A stretch of 64,000 nucleotides of DNA from Datisca glomerata (GCA_003255025.1 QANY01007306.1:1846707-1910706), one strand, 5' to 3'. Numbered from the stretch's first letter, positions 45,119 through 56,282 are shown. Notes: a model not told the origin generated them from the sequence alone. Made by a program: numbers and translations.

Positions 45119-45811
45119 GTGATTAGGATTTGGATGAATTTATCATCATCTTGATTGTTGACAATAGGTTATTTAATCTCATCATCAGAAATTGAGGATT
45201 CACTAAGTTCTCCTAATTCACTAGATTCATAATTTTTTATAAAATTCTCTATTTCTGAAAGATTTAAAACTTTTATTATTTCTGTTTTAATCTTTTAATT
45301 CTTTTATTTCGATTATAATATTTTTTATCCCTTTTTTAAGTTCTTGTAAAGTAAATTCTTTTTCCTTTCCTTTAACTTTATTGAATTTTCCAAGAGTTTG
45401 TGAAAGACTTGCGCTATTATTATTAGACTTGTTTTTTTTTTCTTTTGAATTACCTTGCTAAGTCTTTCAAGGTATTCTTATTTTAATTAAGGATTTTCAA
45501 TTTTACTAATTAAATCTAATGAAAAACATTCTTGTTCTTCATTTTTATTTAAACATTAATATTTTCTGACAACATCTATCCTTGCACTCCAAATAGATGT
45601 CAGGAGAATTACTGACAGAACTTGAAGAGCTTGATTCGTCAGACTCGGGGGATTCAAATTGTCCTAAATCTTCATTACTACTTTCATAGTAATTTATTGG
45701 TTCTATAATTTTAAACAATTCTTGTTTATCTTCGTCAGAGATTTTTAATTGGTTAATTTTTTTACTTGACAAGTGTTGGAAAAATGACCATTCTGGCCAC
45801 ATTTAAAATAC
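45119..45811 (-). pseudogene. Coat-protein C-terminus: zinc knuckle and acidic tail (unit A)
   Basis: The minus strand carries a CCHC-like knuckle at about 45770-45815 (FKCGQNGHFSNTC), in which the first cysteine position is tyrosine. An acidic, serine-rich tail (45802-45545) with LGQFESPESDESSSSSSVSN and YLECKDRCC follows. Beyond it is lysine-rich, frameshifted sequence leading to the protease. The knuckle binds RNA during packaging in caulimovirids. Confidence 0.8.
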
Positions 45812-46380
45812 TTAAGCAGGTAATCCATATTGTTGATAGAAATTATCTAATTCATATTTGATAGTTTTATTTTCCTTTTTAATTTGTTTATTAATTTTCA
45901 TGTCTATACACATTCTTGTGGTGATAATTGTACCGTAGGTGAGACTATTATAGTCTACATTTCCTAAGTCATCACTAAGGATTGTTCTAATTTTGTGGGC
46001 AAACAAATTTGGTAAACCATTCATGATTTTTCTTTCCAAACGGTTGATTACTATCATCATCCCTAGATATTAACTTGGACAAAAATATATATTTGTACCA
46101 GTAAAGCTCACTTAGAGTAGGACACCTAAGATTGGATAATTAGTCATGGATACGTAACGTAACACTACTTGGTGTTCCAATAAAATGTTCCATTATTATG
46201 TAAAGAAGTGTATTGATGGCACCAAACATTGTACCCTGATATTCTCCAATAATTATGGTTCCTACAGCATCAATCTTTATTGCTGAAAGGATGACACTTT
46301 TTTATTCTTCAGTGAGATGCTTTCCCACTATGAATGAATCATTCATGTGAATCCTGTAACTAAAAACTTTATTACCTCAT
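45812..46380 (-). pseudogene. Pararetrovirus coat protein, N-terminus deleted (unit A)
   Basis: Minus-strand reading covers the second half of the coat domain, with MNGLPNLFAHKIRTILSDDL and TYGTIITTRMCIDMKINKQI. The GLPxLFAxKxR block is typical of Caulimoviridae coat proteins. The first part seen in unit B (53998 to about 53800) is missing here because homology jumps at about 46380 to the duplicated linker. Stops are present. Confidence 0.85.
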
Positions 46381-47560
46381 TGTGATTAAAGAATTTTTAT
46401 GAATAATTATAATTTTCTCAGGTGGGGGATGACTAGCAGTAACCACACTAGAGTCTTCATTGACCATTTTTATCTTGAAAATTACTTTAATGTTCATTTC
46501 GTAAATGTCATCGACATAATCAAGGAAAAACATATCAACTTTAAATTCTTGCATGAATGTCTTTCATTTAGCAAGTATGAATTTTTTTATCCATACTGTA
46601 TGCCTCTTTGAACCTATTACATCTATTGAGATTTGTTGGGTTAAACCCTCACAATCAGGCTTTCTATTCTTGGCTTAGGGTGCCTAAATTCAAAACTAAA
46701 AGTTAGAGGATTTACAGGAGGTTCATGAATTATGGATGATTCATAAGTGAATTCAGACCTATGACTTTCAGATTCAGAAATATTGTCTTGGTTAATTACC
46801 TTAACAGAGAATGATGATTCAATAGATTTATTCATCAATTCTTGAAGCATTTTATCAATTTTTTTATTAAGGGGAACGATATTCAAAGTATTTTTTCTGA
46901 AAGATTTATTAAAGGAGTTTCTTTCAGAGATTCACTAGGTTTAGGCTCATGAAAATCATCAACCTTATTCTCAACTTTTTCTAATTATTTTCCTATTGTT
47001 ATTACACTTTGATTAGTGTAATTTAGTTTTTCAAATACATTTTTATTTAGTTCTTCTTCCTTCAAAAATTTAAAAGGAGAAGCAGTGAAGAAGCAATGAT
47101 TAAAGAATATTTGTGAATAATTATAATTTTCTCATGTGAGGAATGGCTAGCTATCACCACATTGGAGTCTTCCTTGACCCATTTGGTCTTGAAAATTACT
47201 TTAATACTCTTTTCATAAATGTCCTCGATATAATCAAGGAAAAGCATATCAACTTTAAATTCTTGCATGAACGTCTTCCATTCAGTAAGTATAATTTTTC
47301 TTTGATCCATATTATATGTCTCTCAGAATCTATTATGTCTATTGAGATTGGTTGGGTCATTCATGTATGGGGTTAAACCCTCCCAATCAAACTTGTATTC
47401 TTGGCTTAGGGTGCCTAAATTCAAAACTAAAAGTTTGGGATTTACATGAAGTAAGACTCCTTGGAAATCAGATTGAGTTGGTAATTCAGCTTCATCAGAT
47501 TGTTCAGTCTTATTATCAAAGATTGGATAAATGACTTGAGAATTTGTGAATATGCATTTA
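46381..47560 (-). pseudogene. ORF1 linker between movement and coat proteins, duplicated (unit A)
   Basis: 46384-46730 and 47095-47445 are two copies of the same segment: on the minus strand both include KWKxFMQEFKVDMxFLDYVD-like sequence (frames 46554-46372 and 47310-47062). Between them lies a part with MLQELMNKSIESSFSVKVIN and SESESHRSEFTYESSIIHEP (46886-46641). The offset is about 711 bp. The linker is low-complexity and charged; its role is unknown. Confidence 0.75.
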
Positions 47561-48020
47561 AGTTTTAAAATTTTTGTTTAAATTTTTTTTATTCTTGTTC
47601 CAATTGATGGATTCTAAGATCTTGAATAATATTGGTAGTTGATTTATAAAAGAAATTTATAAAAGTGCTAGTCTGGCTAAACTCCATATTTAAAAAGTAC
47701 TGCTTGATATAATCAATATTTTTAATGTGATATTTAATTATATTAGGAGAAAGTAATTGACAAGTTTCATGTTCTTGTCCAAGAGCATATATTTTTTCAA
47801 TTGTTTTGACATGATTCTGAAGTTTGAAGAAAGCAATAGACCATGTTGATTTATAAATTTCTTTATTAGGTATTTTGGGTATATACCAAACCCTATGATA
47901 TAGTTGATCATTTGCTAAGTATTCAAAATATTCTTCATTAATTATGTCTGGTATTGTATTTATTGTAGACTAATTGCTACTAAAAGAATTTTTTCAAAAT
48001 AATCTACTCATGACTCATAA
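47561..48020 (-). pseudogene. ORF1 N-terminus (unit A), movement-protein core deleted
   Basis: The minus strand from about 48016 corresponds to the N-terminus preserved in unit B (55862-55578), with INEEYFEYLANDQL and QEHETCQLLSPNIIKYHI. It has stops just after the start and lacks the whole movement-protein block: sequence passes near 47690 straight into the region that follows that block in B. Confidence 0.75.
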
Positions 48021-48344
48021 CTAAATTATTCTTATGATTGAAAATTTCATCATGTATTTTGATATTTAAATCTGCTATGACATCTACAACCTCCTATGAA
48101 GTCACTATTTTCCCCTTTGCCATTACAACTACCCTACCCTTGTAATTTATGTATCTTAAAGTTCTTATTGGGGTGCCTGAAGTAAACCAAATAGAAACTG
48201 ATTCGTCAGATTCACAAATTAAAAAATCAAAGATTACAGAGAAATAATCAATTATAAAAATAACCAGCCACTTGGACGGAAAGTGAGATTAAATAAAAAT
48301 AATTATTCAAAGAAGCAATTAAGTAACAATAGCAACAATCTACC

Positions 48345-48427
48345 AGCCACTTGGGTGGTGAAGAACGATAATTAACCAGATTAATTGAGAATAGTAAATA
48401 CCCTACCAGGTTTGACTTTGATACCAA
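48345..48427 (-). other. PBS and leader of unit A
   Basis: TGGTATCAAAGTCA (48414-48427, minus strand) has two mismatches to the initiator tRNA-Met complement. The following leader (AAACCTGGTAGGGTATTTAC ... GTTCTTCACCACCCAAGTGG type) is also seen near 41160, 48825, 56200 and 56590. Confidence 0.85.
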
Positions 48428-48921
48428 AAGAGGCGGAATTGTGTTATCCCATCATGCTCTGTTGTAAAAGGATACAACAGAGAAATTAATGGTAACCCCA
48501 AAAAAATTTTATCTGTCATACAAGTTTTGTTTTCCAAACTTGTTTTTCACTGCTCAAATGGGCGATAAAGAACAATAATTATAGTATTGACTATTCTCCC
48601 AAATTGGTGTGGACAACTGTATAAGGATGATGATTTGTCTCAATCATTTCAAAGAGAGGCTTGCAATCAATTCCTCTTTTGGTTTAATACCAAAAAAGGT
48701 GAAATTGGGTATAATTTAAGTAATTAAAAGACTGGGTATTAGAAGCAAGAATTTAAGCAACAATAAACAGTAAAATTATTATTTGATGTAAGAAGCAATT
48801 AAGCAACAATAGCAACAAGAACCAGCCACTTGGGCAGCGAAGAATAATTTAAGTAGATTAATTAAGAATAGTAAATACCTTATCAGGTTTAGCTCTGATT
48901 AAGTATAGTAATTATCAAACC
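48428..48921. pseudogene. Scrambled pararetrovirus fragments between units A and B
   Basis: Within 500 bp are a protease fragment (48440-48525, like 44775-44870), an RT fragment (48580-48672, like 43680-43752), two extra partial PBS/leader regions (about 48680-48700 and 48825-48900) and bits of the region upstream of the PBS. The pieces are in the minus orientation but out of genome order. This points to repeated recombination at this spot. Confidence 0.7.
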
Positions 48922-48935
48922 TGGCTTTGATACCA
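48922..48935 (-). other. tRNA-Met PBS at the end of unit B
   Basis: TGGTATCAAAGCCA on the minus strand, one mismatch to the initiator tRNA-Met complement. Confidence 0.88.
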
Positions 48936-49230
48936 AAAGAGATAGAATTGTGTATAACTATTGTCATTAAAGACTAGGTATTAGAAGAAAGTATTCAAAC
49001 AACAATAAACAGTAAAATTGTTATTTTGTAAGATTTAAAACTTACAAGTATTGAAGAAATTAATTTTTAATAATGAATTAGTGCTCCTGCTCACTAATTA
49101 ATGTTGAGGAAAAAAAAGAAAAGATAACAAAAGAAGAGGAGGAAGAATGCTTTGTTTTCAAAACAAGTTTTCTCTCAAAATTGTTAAGAGTGGAAAATAA
49201 GTTTTGAGAAACAAATGAGAGAGGGAAACC

Positions 49231-49238
49231 TATTTATA
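49231..49238 (-). promoter_or_regulatory. Pararetrovirus TATA box, unit B
   Basis: TATAAATA in GCCTATAAATAGGT on the minus strand, 296 bp before the PBS at 48935. Sequence and spacing match unit A. Confidence 0.75.
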
Positions 49239-49619
49239 GGCAAAGAGAGTGGAGTTCACCAGGAACCCATCACTTACTTGCACTATTCTTTTCTACTAAA
49301 GTAAAAACATTTCACATTACAACTTTTGACCAAGAATATAAAAACGATAAATAGTTGCTTAATTATTTGACAACTAGTACAATTATTACAGAATAAGATA
49401 AAATATAAAGATTCCTCGATAATTTCTATCTTAGACTTTTGTGCTTCAATTATTGATTCATGTTGGAGAAGTCCTTATTGCTTGTTTTAAAATTCATCAT
49501 GATCGTTGCATTATGCTGGAAAGTCATCATGTTATTGGAATTTTTTATTTCTTCAAATTTCTTAGCTTCTTGATTATTCCACCAATAGAATTTTGCCGAA
49601 GGTAAATCATTTTTATTCA

Positions 49620-51308
49620 TCAGCACTGAGATTAATATCATCAGATGGGTCTTGAGAGTCTTAAAATACGTCATAGGTCCTTCGTGGTAGGACGCGACCC
49701 TTTAATTTATTTTGATCATTCATTTGTTGAGGGGGTAGCCTTTCTGGATGAATGGACTTTCTGGATTGGGTGTCCTGACTCTATAGATGATTCATGGTCA
49801 GAATTGTTATTGTCTTCCAACAAGAGAAGCATTTTTTGGATTAATTCTTGCATCAATTTGGATTTGGTTTTTGTGACTTTTGATTTTCCCTTTGAAGAGG
49901 CTTTGGATTTGGGTTTGGATTCTTTTGATGAATTTGGGCTGGATAGTTTGATTTGTGGATTTGGGTTAATGAGCTCATTAATTTTTAATGGAGCATAGAT
50001 AAAAGGGTTTGTTAATTTTAAGCTCGGATGGACATTTACAAATTCATGATTTATGGAGGCAATTATTTTATGGATATTAAATTTATCCCACCATTTAACA
50101 TAATATTGTCTAGTGAGGATTCCATCTTCAATTGAGTATTGCCACTTTAGGATCCAATGTATTTGTATTTGTTTGACAAACAAAGTATTTGGGGAAAGGA
50201 TGCCTCAATTGGCGAGGGCTTGTAAACCTTTAAAAATAAATCGAGATATTATTATAAATCGATTCGAAAAAGTTCTAAGACAGGACCATAAATGGACCAC
50301 CATCTTAAAAATCAATTTGAAAACTGAAGGATTGATTTTTCAGTCCTCCATGGTTATGATTCTGAGAATGAAGAAGGAATGATAAATGATCTTTCATTCA
50401 GAACTTTTGATTGGGCTAGTATTTATGAATTTTATTTCTATGAGAATGTCTCTATAGAAATTGAGACTTTTGTCATTGTGTCGAGGGACATAATGGAAAT
50501 TAAAAATGAAATAGGCTTTGGTAATTGTGCAGGATCTTTCAAATGAGCAAATGGAGGCTCAATAGGAAAGAGATTTTTAATCGGCATTTTTCAACAATAA
50601 GAGATTTTTAATGAGCATTCTTCTGTATTTTGTAATTGGTTGGTCAAGCGATTCAGCATTAAAAGATTGAATAATTGAGAATGAGTCAAACTGGTTGACC
50701 AGGACCCAAATATTGTTAATTGGGCTTGGTTAGGAGTAGAAGACTTCTCATTAGTTTAGGCCTTAAGGGCCAATTATGGAGTGAAAGACTCTTTTATAAT
50801 CGAATCATTCATCATTCTCACATAATTTCTGAAAGTGATACTGATTCTTTTTTGTTAAAGATTCCACAGCATGCCTAAGACTTTTTTGGAATTCGTCAGG
50901 CATGATGAAGAAGGTTCTTTCTAGTATCAAAAATTCTTTAATTGTTTTGTCTAAAAATTCAGTTCTAAAAATTATTTGTCCCAAAAGGTTTATAGTTAAA
51001 ATTTTTTGTTATCATAACAGATTTCATTATCCTTATGAAACCCTATTTTTCCATTTTTTCATATCATTGAATTAAGGTTGCGTTGAAGTTATGCTTCAAC
51101 TCAACTTCTTCCAAAATTTTAGCAGTTCATCAATCCATATATTTCTTGGAAATTCAAATCCATTATAATCATAATTAATGAATGAGAATTTTGAGCAAAA
51201 AGTAGTTGCCCTACCATTGAATTTTTTTATTTTAAATGAATTTTGATTAAGTATTCTGAGTTTTACCTTTCCATATTCTAGTATGTTAGAATTTTCAAAT
51301 TTTGTCAT
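49620..51308 (-). pseudogene. Pararetrovirus ORF2 (unit B)
   Basis: The minus-strand start at 51308 reads MTKFENSNILEYGKVKLRIL then FNGRATTFCSKFSFINYDYN. The end (50183-49716) reads LKWQYSIEDGILTRQYYVKW, KIIASINHEFVNVHPSLKLT, a Lys/Ser-rich region and MLLLLEDNNNSDHESSIESG. The middle (51090-50190) has many stops. The same start is seen in unit C at 63518. The end contains a conserved WDKFN-like segment and a basic Ser/Lys-rich part that could bind nucleic acid. No established function is known to me. Confidence 0.7.
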
Positions 51309-51349
51309 GGCAAAATCTTGAAATGATTTCCTGTAAAAATTTACAAGTA

Positions 51350-51836
51350 GGAAATCAGGAATTGGATTATTAATATCTTGAATAAACTAAATATTAAAAT
51401 AAAAAATATTAAAAATAGACTGTTGCCTGACAACATTTTGTTTGGAAGCAATATCAAAACATGTTTTGAAGATTTGCAATCAATTTTTAAAAGTGATTTA
51501 TTATTTAATAGATTATCTTGAAATTTATTATTAATTTATTATTTGATTAATTGCTTTAATAATGGAATGACATTCAAATCTTATTTGATTTTTCTTGGAG
51601 AGATAACTAAACTATTTTATTTTATTATCTTGGCAAATAATTTAAAGTGTTTTCAGTATTGTTTAACAAATTTAGAAAAAAATAAGAATATTACTAATGC
51701 AAACAATCGAGAAATCAATGAACTAGATAAAAATTTCATTCATTGTACTTGTATTCATCAATTCCATCTGTGGATTTGTCAATATATATTAGAAATGTTA
51801 GTACACAATTTTTTATAAATTTTCTTTCTAAAGATT
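51350..51836 (-). pseudogene. Pararetrovirus RT/RNase H, mostly deleted (unit B)
   Basis: Only the beginning of RT (about 51836-51790) and the region around the catalytic site onward are present. About 0.4 kb of palm sequence is missing compared with unit A (44520-44110). The catalytic tetrad position (51691-51704) reads C-I-S-N instead of Y-x-D-D. RNase H sequence is also shortened, with only ASKQNVVRQQ-like and NINNPIPDFL-like bits near 51450-51340. Confidence 0.75.
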
Positions 51837-51999
51837 TTAATTTGTTTTTTAAGAGTAGGATTTTGAAGTTGTTCTTAAATTCTTTTGAATTTTATTTCAT
51901 CTTGTAGAAAATATAATTATTTTTCTTTACAAGAAATCAAGTTCACAGTTTTAAAAACAGAATTTTATTTTAGAAATTTTAAGTTCTCATTGTGAGAAA

Positions 52000-52380
52000 A
52001 AGATAGAAATTTAAATTTGACAGGTTTATCTATGATATAAGTAATTATCCCATCATGCTTCGTTATAAAATGATATAGTAAGAAAATGAATGGTAAACCC
52101 AAAAAAAATTATTTGTCATATTTTTTATTAAGACAAATGATGTTTTCAACCATACATCGTCTTAGCATATATGAACATTGAGAATTTCATAATTGATATG
52201 TATTCTAATACCATTGGCCGAGGACAAAGATTATTTTATTTTCTTGAACTACTTAGTATAAATAAATCATTCTTGCATACAATTCAAATCAGCTCCTGAA
52301 TCAATAAGAGCCACTGAAGTGAAATCAAAATCTTGAATTATTATTCTGACCAATATGTGTAAGTTTTTATGTGATTAAAG
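52000..52380 (-). pseudogene. Pararetrovirus aspartic protease (unit B), active site intact
   Basis: The minus strand reads IQDFDFTSVALIDSGADLNC (about 52355-52285). The D-S-G-A active site is preserved, unlike in units A and C where the aspartate codon is an asparagine codon. Downstream homology with the A and C protease continues to about 52000 with frameshifts. It follows acidic coat-tail sequence. Confidence 0.85.
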
Positions 52381-52779
52381 ATTTAGATGAAGTTACCATC
52401 GTCTTGATTGTTGAAAACAAGTTCTTCAACCTCAGCATCAGAAATTGAGAATTTTCTAAGTTCTCCTAGTTCACTAGAATCATGATTTTAATTAAATTCT
52501 ATAATTTTAAAAGATTTAATTATTTTATTATTTCTGCGTTTGATTCTTTTAATTCTTTTATTTCAATTTTAATTTTTTTATTTCTTATTGGTAACTTCTT
52601 TTTCTTTTCGTTAAACTTTGTTGAATTTTCTAAGAGTTTGTAAAAGGCTTGTGGTATTTTTATTAGACTTAGTATTTTTTTTCTTTTGAATTACCTTCCT
52701 AAGTCTTTGAATGTATTCTTATTTTAATTCAGAATTTTTAATTTTACTGCTTAAGTCTAACAAGAGATTTTCATGTTCT

Positions 52780-53165
52780 TCATTTTCATTTAAAACATTA
52801 ATATTTTTTGAACAACAACTATCCCTGCACTTCATTCATATGTTAGGAGAATGACTGTCAGAAAATTTTGATTCGTCAGATTCAGGGGATTCGAATTCTC
52901 CTAAATCTTCATTACTAATTTCTTAGTAATCTATTAATTCTTTAATTCTAAGCAACTCTTGTTTATCTTCTTCAGAGATTTTTAATTGATTAATTCTTAT
53001 TTTTTACTTGGTAAATGTTGGAAAATGATCATTCTGACCATATATAAAATACTTAATTTTACTTATTGTATTTTCTTCTTGAATAATTTTTATTCTTAGA
53101 GAAGTATTTGTCAAAAAAAAATTTATAGTTTGTGGTATTTTTTTCTATAGGATTTGTAAATTCTT
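52780..53165 (-). pseudogene. Coat-protein C-terminus with degraded zinc knuckle (unit B)
   Basis: The knuckle region (about 52995-53050) is YFIYGQNDHFPTF on the minus strand: all three cysteines are lost, the glycine-histidine pair is GQNDH. The acidic segment with LGEFESPESDES-like residues (about 52930-52860) follows. Lysine-rich stretches lie to either side. Confidence 0.7.
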
Positions 53166-53169
53166 CTAG

Positions 53170-53998
53170 GATTTAAATGAGAATTTTTTCTATTCTTTTG
53201 GGAATGAACAATAACAAGTAATCTATATTGCTCATAGAAATTGCTTAATCTGTATTTGACATTTGTCTTTTCCTTTTTAAATTATCTATTAACTTTCATG
53301 TCTATACACATTCTTAGACCTTTTTTTGTATTGTAGTGATAATTCTACCGTAGGTGAGACTATTATAGTCTATATTTCTTAGTTCGTCACTAAGGACTGT
53401 TCTAATTTGTGGGCAAACAAAATTGGTAAGCTGTTGATAAATTTTTCTTTCGAAAGGGGTTGATTACTATCATCCCTAGAAAATAGTACCATGGAAAAAA
53501 ATATATTTTATACCAGTCAAAATCACTTAGGGTAGGACATCTAAGATTGGTTAATTGGTCATGGATACACAAAGTAACATTACTTGGCGTTGCAATTAAA
53601 TGTTTAATTATTGTGTAAAGAAGTGTATTAATGGCATCAGGCATTGTTTCCTTATATTCACCAATAATTGGGGTTTCATCAGCATTAATCTTTATTGTTG
53701 AAAGGATGATATTTTTGGATTCTTCAGTGAGATGCTTTTCCAACCAGGAATGAAGCGGCCCTGTGAATCCTCTAACTAAAAGCTTAATTACCTCGTTGTG
53801 AGGCAAATTATTTGTGGTGATGTAATTGTTGGCTATCATAGCCACGTGCTTTAATTGGTTGAGGATTTCATGTTCTAAAAGACCATCAATATTCCATTCA
53901 TATAATTTTTCTACAGAAACAGAAAATTGACTAACTAACGAAGATTCAATAATTTGAATGTCTGGAGGAATAGTTTTTTTATGCCACTTCCTTTCCAA
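53170..53998 (-). pseudogene. Pararetrovirus coat protein (unit B)
   Basis: A 198-residue open frame starts MERKWHKKTIPPDIQIIESS and contains KLYEWNIDGLLEHEILNQLK, FTGPLHSWLEKHLTEESKNI and NVTLCIHDQLTNLRCPTLSD followed by FDWYKIYFFPWYYFLGMIV. This is the N-terminal and central part of a Caulimoviridae coat protein (gag-like capsid domain; LxxLxCPxLSDFxWYxxxF is characteristic). After a frameshift near 53460 the GLPNLFA block follows. It is the longest intact viral frame in the window. The coat forms the particle around the DNA genome. Confidence 0.9.
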
Positions 53999-54025
53999 TT
54001 TATTAATTTCTAAAATTTTAAATGT

Positions 54026-54895
54026 TTATTCAATATTGTGAATGGTTGAAGATTCATGAACTATGGATGATTCATATGTGGAATCTGACCTATGACTTTC
54101 TAATTCAGAACTATTGTCTTGGTTCATTACCTTAACAGAAAATGATGACTCAACAGATTTATTCTTCAATTCTTGAAGCATTTTATCAATCTTTTTATTG
54201 AGGGGAGAAATATTCAGAGTATTTTTATCTGAAAGATTTATTAAAAGAGTTTCTTTCAGAGATTCATTAGATAGGTTCATGAAGATCATCAATCTCATTT
54301 TCAGTTTTGTCTAATTATTTTCCTATTGTTATTGAACTATGATTTGTATAATTAAGTTGTTCAATAATTTTTTTATTTGGTTCTTCTTCCCTTGAAATCT
54401 TGAAAGGAGAAGCAGAGATTAAAGAATTTTTGTGATTAATTATAATTTTCTCAGGTGGGGTGGCAAGTGGACACCACATTAGAGTCTTCCTTGACCCATT
54501 TGGTCTTGAAATTTACTTTAATATTCTTTTCATAAATATCATGGATATAATTAAAGAAAAACATATCAACTCTAAATTCTTGCATGAATGTCTTCTATTC
54601 AGCAAGGATGATTTTTCTTTGATCCATATTATATGTCTCTTTGAACCTATTATGTCTATTGAGATTGGCTGGGGCAATCATGTGTTAGGTTAAACCCTCC
54701 AATCAGGTTTGTATTATTGGCTTAAGGTGCCTAAATTCAAAACTAAGAGTTGAGGATTTACAGGAGGTAAGGCTCCTTGAATATCAGATTGAGTTGGTGA
54801 TTCAATTTCGTCAGATTGTTTAGTATTATTATCAAAGATTGACTGACTGACTTGGAAATTTGTGGCTATGCCTTTAAGTCTTAAATTTTTATTTA
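54026..54895 (-). pseudogene. ORF1 linker between movement and coat proteins (unit B)
   Basis: Frame 54298-54026 reads LKETLLINLSDKNTLNISPL, NKKIDKMLQELKNKSVESSF and SESHRS/YESSI-like repeats; the earlier part (54700-54430) resembles the duplicated segment of unit A (FMQEFRVDMFFFNYIHDIYE type). Lys/Glu/Ser-rich, with heptad-like leucines around LNKKIDKMLQEL that may form a coiled coil. Confidence 0.7.
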
Positions 54896-54899
54896 ATTA

Positions 54900-55560
54900 T
54901 TTTTTAATTCTTGTTCCTATTGATGGATTCTAAGATCTTGAGTATTATTAACGGTGGATTCAGAAAAAGAAATTCTAGGAGTTCTAGACTACCTAAAGTC
55001 ACTAATTTGAGGATTAGAACTGAAAGATTGGAAATTAATTTTATCAACCATCCATGTACTATTGGATATAATCAACATTGTCAATTGGGTGTTGAATTGG
55101 AGTGGGTTTGGTTTCATTAGTTAAAATCCAATTTGTAGGCAAAGTAATATCAGGCCACCTAATGGTTTTAGAGATTCTAAAATTTACATTACTTTGGCAA
55201 GATTGAATCAACAAGGTTTGATTTTTTAGACTCATATTGATGTCTTGGAAATTCATATTATTTTTGGTAACTTTGTAATATATTCTTATAATCAAAGCTA
55301 GGGTTTGGGCACCTTCAAGGATTTGATAACCACTAGTTTTGATATCCAAAGTTAAGGATTTGAGACTATGGGGGTCTGTTAGACTAACAGACAAATCTGA
55401 AAAATAAACAAAATGAATTGAACCATTACAAAGTCAGGGTTCAGTTAATCCTAAAATACTATAATTAAAATTTGTAAATATTACATCTTGTAAGGCTAAC
55501 AAGACAAAGGTATTAAGGTCTCTGCTTGTGAGTGGTTTAACTCCAATCTAGACTAAACCA
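54900..55560 (-). pseudogene. Pararetrovirus movement protein (unit B)
   Basis: The open frame 55394-55059 reads MSVSLTDPHSLKSLTLDIKT, SGYQILEGAQTLALIIRIYY, KVTKNNMNFQDINMSLKNQT and RWPDITLPTNWILTNETKPT. By position (after the N-terminus, before the coat protein) and pattern this is the 30K-type movement protein that moves virus through plasmodesmata. Three corresponding copies occur in unit C (57240-59450), none in unit A. It is followed by frameshifts into the linker. Confidence 0.75.
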
Positions 55561-55577
55561 AAGTGAAAGAAATTATA

Positions 55578-55862
55578 TCATTCTTCAATGTGATGTTTAA
55601 TTGCATTAGGGGAAAGTAACTGACAAGTTTTATGCTCTTTCCCAAGAGCATATATTTTTTCAATTATTTTTATATGATGCTGAGATTTGAAGGAAGCAAC
55701 ATTCCATGTTGAACTATAAATTTCTTTACTAGAGATTTTGACCCTATGATCTACATGATCATCTACTAGATATTCAAAGTGTTCTTCATTAATTATGTCT
55801 GGTATTATATTTAGTGTAGCTCTATTGCTACAAGAAGAATCACTTCTAAATAATCTACCCAT
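55578..55862 (-). pseudogene. ORF1 N-terminus (unit B), best-preserved start
   Basis: A 94-codon frame starts MGRLFRSDSSCSNRATLNII and continues PDIINEEHFEYLVDDHVDHR and SKEIYSSTWNVASFKSQHHI. The start is supported because units A and C have the same sequence around this ATG (C reads LVDYLDVILLVAIGLQ-like out of frame, A has MSRLF then a stop) and because the upstream leader has stops. A stop ends it just before the movement-protein part. Confidence 0.8.
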
Positions 55863-56199
55863 TGCTCAAAATAACTAAATATTTTTATGATTGAAAAATT
55901 TATAATGTATTTTGATTCTCAAACCTACTATGACTTCTACAACCTCTTATGAAGTCGACTCTTCTCCCATTTTCCTTTACAACTACCTTACCCTCGAGAT
56001 TTACGTATCTAAAAGGTCTTATTGGGGTGCCTGAAGTAAACCAAATAGAAACTAATACGTCAGATTCACTAATTAAAAAATCAAATATTATAGAGAAATG
56101 ATCAATTATAAAAAATAATCGGCCACTTGGGCATAGAGTCAGATTAAATAAAAATAATTATTCAAAGAAGCAATTAGGCAACAAAAATAACAAGAACCA

Positions 56200-56282
56200 G
56201 TCACTTGGACGATGAAGAACAATAATTATGTAGATTGATTGTAATAACAGTAAATACCCTACCAGGTTTGACTCTGATACCA
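56200..56282 (-). other. PBS and leader of unit B
   Basis: TGGTATCAGAGTCA (56269-56282, minus strand) has one mismatch to the initiator tRNA-Met complement; the leader with AAACCTGGTAGGGTATTTAC follows. Confidence 0.88.

Larger units (their letters stand above)
41160..48427 (-). mobile_element. Endogenous pararetrovirus unit A (Caulimoviridae, florendovirus/petuvirus-like), 7.2 kb
   Basis: On the minus strand it runs from the PBS at 48427 through leader, ORF1 N-terminus, duplicated linker, coat protein, zinc knuckle, protease, RT/RNase H, a truncated ORF2, a TATA box at 41531 and the next PBS at 41246. The PBS-to-PBS distance is 7181 bp, in the range of Caulimoviridae genomes. Missing parts compared with unit B are the movement-protein core, the coat-protein N-terminus and the ORF2 5' half. 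An internal segment of about 0.7 kb is duplicated. Many stops and frameshifts. The genus assignment is by gene order and two-ORF layout only. Confidence 0.85.
48922..56282 (-). mobile_element. Endogenous pararetrovirus unit B, 7.35 kb
   Basis: From the PBS at 56282 on the minus strand: leader, ORF1 start at 55862, movement protein, linker, coat protein, zinc knuckle, protease with D-S-G, strongly deleted RT/RNase H, ORF2 from 51308, TATA box at 49238 and the next PBS at 48935. PBS-to-PBS distance is 7347 bp. It is head-to-tail with unit A. It is the best copy for the movement protein, coat protein N-terminus and ORF2. Nucleotide similarity to A is high in most blocks, but there are many differences. 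Confidence 0.87.

Noticed and set aside
49645..49998. 117-codon plus-strand frame
   Set aside because: It is the antisense shadow of the conserved C-terminal part of pararetrovirus ORF2 on the minus strand.
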